Assembly: GCA_025093985.1 (NCBI GenBank)
Contig: JACAAK010000017.1
Location: 558,001-622,000 of the forward strand
Direction of reading: 5' to 3'
Length of the DNA: 64,000 bases
Source: Calvatia gigantea
Lineage: Eukaryota > Basidiomycota > Agaricomycetes > Agaricales > Lycoperdaceae
Shown: in pieces, positions 21,992 through 32,571 of the stretch
Layout of the letters: each line of letters opens with the position of its first letter
How positions within the stretch are numbered: the stretch's first letter is position 1
Program-made: the position numbers and the translations under genes
The notes under the pieces: generated by a model
Databases searched by the model: none
Seen by the model: only the letters and a program-made list of their open reading frames with translations
Told to the model about the DNA's origin: nothing

Positions 21992-24922
21992 TTCAACAAA
22001 ACGACATTTGACAAGCTCCCAGAACAAACTGAATGGGACCACGAGATAGTCCTAACTGAAGATGCCCCAAAAGAAATAAGTGCAGGGACATACAACATGA
22101 TGATCAAAGAACAGGATGAACTCAAGTCGTTCATCAAGGAAAACCTAGAATTGGGATGAATACAGCCATCAAAATCCCCATATGCAGCACCAACATTCTT
22201 CATCCCAAAGAAAGACGGATCCAAAAGGCTAATCCAAGACTACAGATGACTAAACAACATGGTAATCAAAGACAAGACACCATTACCAAGAATTGGCGAA
22301 GTAATCGACAAGCTTGGAAAGGCAAAATACTTCAATAAGTTGAATATCATCTGGGGATACAACAATGTCAGGATCAAAGAAGGAGACAAATGGAAAGCCA
22401 CCTTCCTCACCAATGAAGGACTCTTTGAACCAACAGTTATGTATTTTGGCCTGAGCAACTCACCAGGAACATTCTCCAGAATAATGACAAGTATCTTCCA
22501 TGACCTCTTACAAAACAGAGATATTGTAAACTATATGGATGACTTCACCATCCCAGGAGACACTAAGGAGCAACTAAAGGAATGAACAATACGATTTCTG
22601 GAATGAGCAGCTCAGTACAATTTATGCTTTAAGTGAACCAAGTGCATCTTTGATGCAGAAGAAATCCCAATGCTAGGAGTTCGGGTAGGACATGGACGAA
22701 TCAAAATGGAAGAGGAAAAAGTAAAATTGGTACAGGAGTGGCCTGAACCCAAGAACACCAAAGGGGTAGAAAGGTTCCTGGGTTTCACAAACTACTATTG
22801 ACATTTCATCAAGAACTTCAGTATGATTGCAGGGCCCTTAAACAAACTCAAAGGAGCAACCACATGGGAATGGACACAAGAGCACCAAGACTCGTTCAAC
22901 CAACTCAAGAAACATATCACCAAAGAACCTGTTCTGACATTACCACAAAGGCATGACCAATTCAGGGTAGAAGTTGACGCATCAGACTATGCATTAGGAG
23001 GGGTACTTTTACAGCTACAAGAAGACAAATGGCACCCAATTGCTTTCACATCACAAATGCTGTCCCCAGCAGAATGAAACTATGAAATATATGACAAAGA
23101 GTTGCTAGCCATTGTCTATGCCCTGAAGGAATGGAGACACTACCTTCTAGATGCCGAAGAACAATTCGAAATCTGGACCGACCATGAAAATCTCAAGTAT
23201 TACCAAGAACTACAGAAGCTAAACAGATGACAAGCACAGTGGTATCTGCGGCTGCAAGACTACAACTTCACACTACGACACATACCTGGAAAAACAAACA
23301 CGAAAGCCGACCTGCTATCCCAAATCCACCAAATTCCAGAAGGACAAGAAGATAAACTAGTTACTATGATCCGAGAAAGCTGGCTACAGATGGAAGGCAC
23401 AGACAGCATGGTACTCTTACAAGCAGAATTGTTCATTGAACCAAACTTCCTAAAACAAATTTGAAGCCGAACCCAATGAGAAACAACAGTCCTAACTGAA
23501 CTAAAGAAGCAAGGATCCCAACTTACTGAAGATGGTGGAGTAATCTACAAACAGAATAGCGCATACATTCCACCTGACCAGAAACTATGAGAAGAAATCC
23601 TAATACAGTACCATGACACCCTAGACGCAGGACACCCTGGACAACACAGGATGACAGAACTAATCAGCCAAGACTACTGGTGGCCATCAATACAAAAGGA
23701 TGTAAAAAGATATATCTGAGGATGCCAAGCTTGCCAAAGGAACAAATCAAGAACGACACTGCTCAAATCACCACTACACCCCCTCCCAATACCAAATGGA
23801 CCTTGGGAAGAAATCAGTGTTGACATGACCAGACCACTGCCAGAGTCTAAAGGAAAGGACGCAATACTAGTCATCATGGACCACTTTACAAAAATGATAC
23901 AACTCTCAGTGACAACCATGGATGCCTCATCTAAAGACATCACAAGGATATATCGAGACAAAATATGGAAGCTACACAGATTACCGAGGAAAGTACTCAG
24001 TGACCAAGGACCTCAGTTCACATCAGAATTCACCAAGGAGTTATTCAAGGGGCTCAGCATTGAACAAAACCTATCAACAGCATACCATCCACAAATGAAT
24101 GGACAAACCGAATGCATCAACAGAGAAGTGGAAACCTACATCCGCCTGTACTGCAACTATGACCAGAACAACTGGGCAGAATGGCTCCCCATCGCAGAAT
24201 TCCAGTACAATGACAAGCAACATAGAGGAACACAGGAAATGCCATTCTTCCTAAACTACAGAAGAAATCCATGGAAAGGCAAGAACAAGCCAACAACAAA
24301 CAATTCTGTTGCCACAGCATTCCTGGGACAATTACAGGCCACCCGAGACAACACCTCATCAGCACTATGGACATACCAAGAAAAGATGAAACAGCAACAC
24401 AACCACAGTAAAACCCACACCAGCACATATCAAATAGGAGATAAAGTATGATTGGAGAACACCAATATCCATACCAATCAATCATCAAAGAAGCTAGGCC
24501 AAAAATGGTATGGACCTTTCCTTATTAAGGAAAAGATAGGAGAAGCAGCATATCAGCTGACACTACTAGACAGATGGGCCATCCATGATGTATTCAATGA
24601 ACAGCTCCTAATACCAGCACACCAGGCAGAGTTCCCGAGTCAAAAACAACCATCAGCACCCAACCCAGTGATCATCAACAATGAGGAAGAGTATGAAGTG
24701 GAAGAGATTCGTGGATAACGAAAATGAGGAAGGGGTTATCAATTCCTGGTCCACTGGAAGGGGTACAGCAATGAAGAAGATACGTGGACAGCGGAGTCCA
24801 ATTTGGAAAATGTGAAAGATGCCATAAGAGACTACCTAAAAAGATATCCAGAGGATACTCATAAAAAAGGGGGCAGAAAACACAAAAAAGCATTGAACAA
24901 ACAACCCAGACAGAGAAACTAA
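21992..24922 (+). pseudogene. pol: Gypsy G1 pol, copy 2 (RT to chromodomain)
   Basis: It starts just after the Tc1 end, at the connection between protease and RT (FNKTTFDKLPEQTEWD). RT has YMDD (near 22531), then RNase H (22920-23320), the integrase zinc region (23600-23760), core (VDMTRPLP, LSDQGPQF, NGQTECINRE, all three acids kept), GPF near 24510 and a C-terminal chromodomain (24680-24850). Gag, protease and 5' LTR are absent. Stops are numerous and mostly TGA (22157, 22248, 22583, 22606 and others). The stop TAA at 24920-24922 is followed after six bases by ORF3. Confidence 0.92.
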
Positions 24923-24928
24923 ACAGAC

Positions 24929-25918
24929 ATGCCTGCCTCCCAATCTAACCATATCGCTATTGACTCTCTCGTTCACCCCACATCCACCAGAATCTCCTCC
25001 CTCCCATTCCCTGAACCAGGCAGCAGCTGAGCACCTGCTCCCCAAGGAACCTGCTATAACCTTGCAAAGACGCCGTTCCTAGCACAAGGCCTCCTTGAAG
25101 CCCTGCTCAAGGATGTTGATAAAGCAACCAACAGTGAAATCGAGAATATCACTGCCCAAAACAGATGACTAGTCGTAAACTAACACATTACCCTTGCCAC
25201 TGCATACATCACCTTCACCAACAGGTATGCAGGGTTTACCAATGCATCCTCCTCTACCAACCAGCATATTCCCGCTATCTTCCGAGCCCTAGACCAATCT
25301 ACCCTTACCCCCAGTGAACAAGATTGGGTCCAAGGACTTCAAAGCCGAATTGACTTAGGCCTCAAAGTCTTCAATCACCTTGACATTGCCAACATCTTCC
25401 TCGAACTTGCAGACATAGTCATGAAGTTACTCGGAAGAGATAAGACAAACAAAGACCCCAACATCAACACCCTGGTTGACAGAATTCACGTCACACTCTC
25501 TAAATTGCATGACACAGTTAATCTCTCCCTGCCATCTGGTGCCAATACCCCCATGGATAAAGAAGTCACGGTCTCCATGAAGGAAGAAGTCAATGCCCTC
25601 TGACGCTTCATAAAAACCATCACCCCACTGCAACTTGCATCGGTTTTTCTTCCACCCACAAGATTCTGCACTGTACTATCAGGACAAGAGAAAGACCAAT
25701 GTTACTGGAGATCGATAGTCAAGAGTTATTGGGACAGCTCCACCACCACTGAGTTTCCTTTCAACAGTGTCCCAGTCCCTATCCATCAAGATGGCCGCAG
25801 TCATTTGCCTGTTTTCTTTGCAAAATCAAACAATGGAGAATTCCTTATCATGTCCACCAAGAAAGTACTCACCACTGCTGTAGTAAATGGAGACTTTGAT
25901 GAGCTTCCTAAGGCATGA
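24929..25918 (+). pseudogene. Gypsy G1 ORF3, copy 2 (full length, with internal stops)
   Basis: It is 330 codons including the stop, in the same frame as pol. Features by eye: Ser/Pro-rich N-terminus to about residue 45, a helical block (GLLEALLKDVDKATNSEIE), a central region rich in Asn/Ile/Leu, an acidic linker (DKEVTVSMKEEVNAL) and a C-terminal part with aromatic residues (CYWRSIVKSYWDSS, LPVFFAKSNNGEF). No signal peptide, membrane segment, zinc knuckle or known catalytic motif is visible, so it does not look like Env or a second Gag. Internal stops (TGA in NR*LVV, TAA, TGA in AL*RF) make this copy dead. Its conservation in four places argues that it was once a real gene of the element. 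Function unknown. Confidence 0.8.
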
Positions 25919-25936
25919 AGCCTAAGTGGAGGGTAT

Positions 25937-26240
25937 TGTTGTGAACTTTCGACTATTCCTGTCTGATCCATACTCATCTACATTCCTTCCTTACATTGTG
26001 CCTGTTTCATCTATTCTAGCTCAGCAATCTCTGAGTATTGACTCATAGTATTACTATGCCATTATCATCAGATGTTTCATGTAGTACCTCCATCCATTCA
26101 ACTGGATGCTCACCGTATTTAAGCATACATACACACTTCTGTATTCGGTACACTTAACCACTTAGTTCCTCTCCCCTTACTTGCCCTCAAGTCTTAGCCC
26201 AAGTTGCAACCTGAGGTTAACTCAGACTAAGGTCGTAACA
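25937..26240 (+). mobile_element. G1 LTR (3' LTR of copy 2; also 5' LTR of the ORF3-only unit)
   Basis: It is 304 bases, TGTTGTGAAC...GTCGTAACA, preceded by a purine tract (AGTGGAGGGTAT). It carries the CATCCATTCAACTGGATG palindrome and TATTTAAG. Instead of a primer-binding site it is followed at once by AAACTAACCAGAC and the ORF3 start. Confidence 0.9.
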
Positions 26241-26253
26241 AAACTAACCAGAC

Positions 26254-27204
26254 ATGCCTTCCTCCTCTGCCAACCATGTCACTATCCACTCTCTCATCCA
26301 CTCCAGCCCAACCACAATTTCCTCTGTTCCACTCCCAGAGCCAGGCAGCAACCAAGTACCTGTGCCCCAAAGCACTCACTATAACCTCACCACCACACTG
26401 TCCCCAGCACAGGGGCTCCTTGAATCCCTACTAAAGAATGTCGACAAAGCCACCAACAGCGAAATAGAAACCATCACTGCCCAGAACAAATGACTAGTCA
26501 TTAACCGACACATCACCCTTGCTACCACATGCATTACCTTTGCTGATATGTATGCAGGATTTGCCAATGCATCCTCATCCACCAATCAACATATCCCCAC
26601 CATCTTCCGAGCCCTAGACCAATCCACAATCGCATCAACCTCAGACTTGAGGTATTCAAACACCTTGACATTGCCAATATATTTCTAGAGCTTGCCAATA
26701 TAGCCATGAACCTTCTCAGATGCGACAAAACCACTGAGGATCCAGAGATTGATGCCCTCATCAACAGGATCCATAGTACCCTCTCTGAGTTACACAACAC
26801 AATCAACCCTATACCACCAACCCAAGCTGACACACCCATAGATGAAGAGACTACTGTCTCCATGAAAGAAGAAGTCAACTCCCTTTGCCACTTTATAAAA
26901 ACCATCACTTCACCACAACTCATATCAGTTTTTCTCCCACCCACAAGGTTCTGCACTGTGCTGCCAGGTCAAGAAAAGGACCAACACTATTGGAGAATAA
27001 TAGTAAAGAATTATTGGGACAACTCCACCACAACCGACTTTCCATTCAACAGCATCCCAGTCCCTATCTGTCAAGACAGTTGAAGCCACTTGCCTGTCTT
27101 CTTTGCACAATTAAACGATGGAAAATATCTCATTGGGGCCACCAAGAAAGCCCTCGCCTCTGTGGTGGTCAATGGTGACTTCAATGAAGCTTCCTGAGAC
27201 ATGA
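26254..27204 (+). pseudogene. G1-like ORF3 in an LTR-ORF3-LTR unit
   Basis: It is homologous to the ORF3 at 24929 but more divergent (MPSSSANHVTIHSLIHSS). It keeps the order: Ser/Pro N-terminus, AQGLLESLLKNVDKATNSEIE helix, acidic linker (DEETTVSMKEEVNSL) and the C-terminal YWRIIVKNYWDNS motif. A deletion of about 40 bases near 26630 and a small insertion near 27187 shift the frame, and a TGA occurs near 26492. It lies between two G1 LTRs with no gag or pol. Only the pol stop context (AACTAACCAGACATG) is kept upstream. Confidence 0.8.
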
Positions 27205-27222
27205 AGCCTAATTGGGGGGTAT

Positions 27223-27526
27223 TGTTATAGTTTTTTACTGATCAAGTCGTACTCTGTCATTATCTGCATTCCTACCCAGTAGTACATCCATTTCAGTTAT
27301 TCCTGTCGAGTGATCTCTGTCCCTGACTCATGTTAACTACTATACCATCTTTACCAGACGTTTTATGTAGTTACTCCATCCATTCAACTGGATGACCTCC
27401 CCTATTTAAGCATACATACATCCACTGTATTTGGTATGCTTAACCACCTTTGTTCTCTCCCCTTACTTACCCTCAAGACTTAGCCTGAGCTGCAACCTGA
27501 GGTCTTATCAGACTAAGGTCACAACA
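27223..27526 (+). mobile_element. G1 LTR (3' LTR of the ORF3-only unit)
   Basis: It is 304 bases, TGTTATAG...GTCACAACA, preceded by ATTGGGGGGTAT (polypurine tract). It abuts reverse-oriented G1 pol at 27527. Confidence 0.88.
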
Positions 27527-28938
27527 TGGAAGCTGCCTTGAGCCTATTCAGTGGTCCTGTGACTTTGCTGAAGTTTTTGATGAATCATTGGTAATAGTTG
27601 GTGAAGCCCAGGAATCATTCTACTTCTTTGATATTCTTGGGTTCAGGCTAGTCTCATACCAATTTGACCTTCTCTTTCTCTATCTCAATTTGTCTGTATT
27701 CTACTTTTACTCCTAGTATTGGGATTTCTTCTACATCAAATATGCATTTTGACCATTTGAAGCACAGATTGTACTGACTTGCTCATTCTAGAAACCATAC
27801 CATTTGTTCTTTTAGTTGCTTCTTTGTATCTCCCAGAATCATGAAGTTGTCCATGTAGTTCACAATATTCCCATTTTGTAGCAGGTCTTGGAAGATGCTT
27901 GTCATCATTCTGGAAAAAGTCCCTGGCAATTGCTTAATCTGAAATACATAACTGTTGGTTCAAAAAGTCCTTCATTGGTGAGGAAAGCAGCTTTCCACTC
28001 ATCTCCTTCTTTGATTCTGACATTGTTGTAGCCCCAGATGATGTCAATTTTGTTGAGATATTTCACCTTGCCCAGTTTATCAATCAGTTCTCTGATTCTT
28101 GGTAGTGGGGTCTTGTCTTTGACTACTATGTTATTCAATCACTGGCAGTCCTGGATTAGCTGTTGTCCTTCTTTGGAATGAAGAAGGTAGGGACTGTATA
28201 TAGGGATTTTGATGGCCTTATTCATCCTGATTTGAGGTTTTCTTTGATGAATGCTCAGAGTTCATCTTGTTCCTTGACTATCATGTTGTATGTACTGGCA
28301 CTTATCTCCTTTGGTGCATTATCTGTCAAGATTATTTTGTAGTCCCATTCTGTTCATTCTGGAAGTTTGTCAAATATTGTTTTGTTGAATAAATGCATGA
28401 ACAGTTGGATATAGTCAGGTAGGTCCTCTAGTTTTGTTGGGTCTGGCTCATTTTCTTCTTCCCATAAATCTTCTATTGTGGCCATGCTTTGATTTTTGTC
28501 TGTAATGCAAATGTTTTGGTGCAGGAATTGGCAGGTTGGTGGACATTGGGTGAATTTGATTTCTCCAGTGTTCCAGTTTACTTCTAGGTTGTGTTTGACT
28601 AGCCAGTCATGACCTAAGAATACTTCTGCTCTGTCTTGAAGTTGTACAACTAATGCCTTGATTTTTTCCCTGTGTCCCTGGATGTCTATTTCAATTGTTG
28701 CCATTTCTGTCACTTTGCTCCTTGATTTAGTGTACCATCTGCATTTAATACCAAGATTTGTTGTTTTAATTTCTTTATAGGAATACCTTCTTCATCAACA
28801 AGTTTTTTGCTGATGCTGTTAGTAGTGTATCCCAGGTCCATGATAGTATTCACTGTGACCCTTTTTCCTTTGGCCTGAATGTTCCCCTTTAGGTTTAGTT
28901 TGCACTTTCATTTCTGAAAAATTGTATAAAATTTGTCT
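27527..28938 (-). pseudogene. pol: Gypsy G1 pol fragment, reverse (protease and RT)
   Basis: On the minus strand it begins in the protease (about 28930-28740; the catalytic DSG region reads MDLGYTT, so the active-site Ser is changed). It continues through the connection domain (28713-28354), RT (28250-27800) and the start of RNase H, ending at 27527 against an LTR. Several TGA stops coincide with stops in the other copies (LG*I). It is more diverged than copies 2-4. Confidence 0.88.
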
Positions 28939-29226
28939 TATTGAGAGAATGAGATAACATCCCAATATAATCACACTACTACACTAGTGTATGCACAAGT
29001 GGTGGAGAGTAGTCATACTCACCCAGAGACAGTCCAAGGGGAATCATAAGATCCAGAGAGACTTATACCAGCCCGTCAACTCCATAGAGGAGGGCAAGGT
29101 AGTGGTGAAGCATGCTTAAGTAGAGACTGGTGTTTGAAGAATGAAGGGATGGGATTATAGCCTAAGAGGCATACCCAAGAGGTCTTGACCATAAAGGTCT
29201 ACATAACTCATACTACATATAGGTAC
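28939..29226 (-). mobile_element. Copia LTR fragment, reverse
   Basis: It starts TATTGAGAGAATG (mutated TGTTGAGAG) and contains the GGGTGAGTATGACTAC block in reverse (near 29005-29025). It is cut by LTR-B at 29227, and the expected remainder does not resume on the far side. Confidence 0.75.
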
Positions 29227-29855
29227 TGTTACGAACTTACTACATCCCCGGACTCTCCCTCTATTCATATTAACCTTCTATTTAGACTTTCTCTTCCATT
29301 TCTTCACTATACCCTGGTCCGTTATTTATTTATTAAACATATGTACTTCTACCTTTACTTCTGATGATTCATTCTGAATCATGTTCCTGTTTCACCTTTA
29401 TCTTTTCTTGTCATCAAACTTCTATTCACTCATCTCTATCTTCCTGTGACTTATGCCTCTTCTTCTCTTCCATCTTACTCATCTCTATGACTCTGTATAT
29501 TACCAATTAACCCGTAGTAGTTTCCATTGACTCATATCTATTTACTACGTAAATTCCCATCTCTTATCCGTAACTAGTATATAACTTTAAGTAGTACCCA
29601 TGTATTACCTCAGGTTATTCTAGTAACAAGCTTCCTTATCTTCACTCGTCTGCTACAAGATTAACAACCTTGGAGACTGCAGTGACACTTAACTTGGACT
29701 TCTCAGGCAAGCACAAGCTTCTACTCAAGGGAGTGATCTGAAGCCTGCACAGAGGTCATTGAGACTTGTCAAATACTCCTGGGCTATAGTATTGAACCTC
29801 TCCCTAAGTGGAGACAATCTGGGCTCAGTTGCGAAGTAAGGTAACACATATAACA
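29227..29855 (+). mobile_element. LTR-B at a recombination junction
   Basis: It is 629 bases, TGTTACGAACTTAC...ACATATAACA. The flanking pentamers differ (GGTAC left, CCTGC right). The left flank is copia LTR and the right flank is copia pol linker, so the two sides come from different insertion sites. Confidence 0.85.
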
Positions 29856-30966
29856 CCTGCCCTGTCATTCAGAACAACGTGGCTCTACCTGGTCTAGACC
29901 AACAGCACGACACTTGGGAACAGAAATTGGGAATTCTTCATTTGTGTTATCCCATACTTCCTGATCCACTTGCCAGTCTCCACTATCGTTCTTAGGCTCC
30001 TCCTCAATGGTCATTCCACATAAATGTGGTGACTCAGGTGGGGGTACCCAAGGTGGTGGACTGTCTCCTAGTGAAGGAGCATATAATGAAATGCTGTCCA
30101 GTGGTGAAGGTTCACGCTGGGGTAATAAAGGTGTCAGTGGAGAATATTTCGGTTTGGAAGGTAGAGAAGTCAGAGGTAAACAAACTGGTTCCTTAGGAGG
30201 AGGTGGAACATTTCCAGTGTCATCTGGAGATGGCGGAAAAGGAGGTGAATCCTCTCTTCTTTAGTCTGGCAGGTTTCTCTCTCCTCTATGATTTGGCCGG
30301 TTACTGCTATTTGGCACTGAACCAATGTATTTAGGGAAATATCCCTTGTTGAATAAGGTGTTTGGTGATATAAAGATCATGTTGCCTGCCATGTGCTGCA
30401 TGAAGATGTAGTTCTTAGAACCTTTATAACTGAGGAATATCATTATCTTGGACTTCATGGACAATTTGTTTGGGCAGATTTCATTGGGTAGAAATATGTA
30501 CGTGCCACATCCAAATACATGGATATGGGACAAATCTGGCTTTTCCCTTGAATAACACTTAAAAGGTGTTTTCCACTGCAGATGCTAGACTGGCATACAA
30601 TTATATAAATGCACGGCTATATTCAATGCAAATTCCCACCATGAGTCAGGTAGACATGCCTATAGCCTTATAGCTTAGGCTTTCTCATGTAGGGTGCAGT
30701 TCAGTTGCTCTGCTCTCCCATTTTGCTGATGCGCATAGGGAGCAGTAGTCTTGTGGGTGATTCCATGTGCCCCAAGTCCTGCCAATAATTTCTCATTGAT
30801 GTATTCTCCTCCATTATTGATGCATAGTCATTTGACATGCATACCAGAGAGGTTCTCTAATGCACTGATTAGCTCTATCAGCTTCTCAGAAGCCTCAGAC
30901 TTCTTTCAAAGGAGGACTACATGTGTGTGAGAAGAGAAGTCATCTAAGAACATCATAGCCCATTTA

Positions 30967-32571
30967 CAGTAAGGGACAAAACCGTTCCAATGTTTTGAAC
31001 TTCTCAGAAGATCAGCTCATATCTCAAGGACTACTGTGGCTGTGCACTTCCTAATTTAATTGTAGATAGTCCAGTATCTTATCTAATCATATGCAAAGTA
31101 TGATTATGTAATCCTTTGTTTTAGGGGAGTTATTAATTAATTAATATTTTAAGTGCATTGGAACAGTTTTGTCCCTCTTGAAATTTATATACAAAATGGG
31201 TATTCTAGTACCTGGTATAAGCTCCCTTGGCCTGTAAAACTGCCTGGACCCTCCTAGGCATACTCTCTATCAGATTCTGACACACTTCTGGTTCTATGTC
31301 ATCCCACTCCTTTTGTATCCTCTCCCATAGGGTATTCATGCTATCAGGAGGAGTATCATACTCTCCCAGCTTATTCTTGAGGTGAGTCCAGAGATGTTCA
31401 ATGGGATTAAGGTCTGGAGACTGTGGGGGCCATACCATAACCTCCAATTCAGACTCATCTAGCCAGTTTGTAGCCTTTTTGCTCTTGTGTTTGGGGTCAT
31501 TGTCCTGTTGGAAGACCATATCCTCCTCATTCTTCCCATACCACCTGATGCTCCTCTTTAGTTCATCCCCCAAAATTTGAACATAAAGGTCAGCATCCAT
31601 CTTCCCTTCAATTTTAGTGGCAAACCCCACTCCATCCCACAGCATACAACCCCAGATCATCACATTTCCTCCACCAAACTTGACTGTTCCCTCAACCAAT
31701 CTATCATTCAGCCCCTCTCCTGCCTTTTTCCATACCCAAACCCTTCCATCTGATCCAAACCGATTGATTTTGGACTCATCTGTCCAAATAACCCTCTTCC
31801 AGTCCTCCAGGGTCCAGTTAACATGTGCTTCTGCCCACTCCAACCTTTTCCTCCTATGGACAGCAGTAAGTTTAGGTCATTTCCGCTTGACTACAGCCTT
31901 CATTCCAGCTCCTCTGAGTGCCCTGCGCACTGTTTTGGTGGATACAGGCTGGGCAATAACATTTTGAAGTGATTTGGTGACTTGGGAGGCATTGTCAGCC
32001 TTGCGAGAGGTGATGAGGCGAACAGAATAGTGGATATCAGAGGGAGAAAGTTTAGATGGGCGGCCACCAACAGATTTGGAAAGTGTTGATCTATGTTTGG
32101 AGCGAATCCTAGAAATAGTACTGACTCCCAGACCAGTAATAGAAGCAATATGATGAGCAGATTTCCCTTGGTCCAGGTAAGAGAGGACTCTATTGGTCTG
32201 AGTAGAGGAAAGAGAGCGCATATAGTTGTAAAGGTATAGTGGGGGAGTTAATTTGCACCTGAGAATAAGCACATCCATTTATACATCACCCTACATGGTC
32301 ACATGATTTTATTTGTATTTATTTGATTGCAATAAACGAAGTCATGTGCTCAGAATTTGAGAGGGACAAAACTGTTCCAATGTACTTAAAATATTAATTA
32401 ATTAATAACTCCCCCAAAACAAAGGATTACATAATCATACTTTGCATATGATTAGATAAGATACTGGACTATCTACAATTAAATTAGGAAGTGCACAGCC
32501 ACAGTAGTCCTTGAGTTATGAGCTGATCTTCTGAAAAGTTCAAAACATTGGAACGGTTTTGTCCCTTACTG
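30967..32571 (-). mobile_element. Tc1/mariner element, copy 2
   Basis: It is 1605 bases, CAGTAAGGGAC...GTCCCTTACTG, with TA on both sides (30965-30966, 32572-32573). Removing it rejoins copia integrase sequence as seen at 54240-54260. Each terminal repeat is about 210 bases and has an inner inverted copy of its own tip (30973-30992 against 31156-31175). It is nearly identical to copy 3. Confidence 0.95.
31205..32278 (-). pseudogene. Tc1 transposase, one nonsense mutation
   Basis: This DD34E transposase cuts and pastes the element. The frame opens at 32278, but the better start is the Met 19 residues later (32221, MRSLSSTQTN), matching copy 1. It has an N-terminal helix-turn-helix (HHIASITGLGVSTISRI), GGRPSKLSP, first Asp in VIWTDESKIN, second Asp in FQQDNDPKH and Glu in LNPIEHLW with 34 residues between the last two. 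A single TGA at 31877-31879 (CGA in copy 3) interrupts it just after KAVVKRK. The C-terminus (VLQAKGAYTRY) is intact. About 338 residues would be produced without the stop. Confidence 0.93.

Noticed and set aside
31617..31967. Plus-strand open frame (also at 52836-53186)
   Set aside because: Antisense to the Tc1 transposase; it recurs only because the transposon does.
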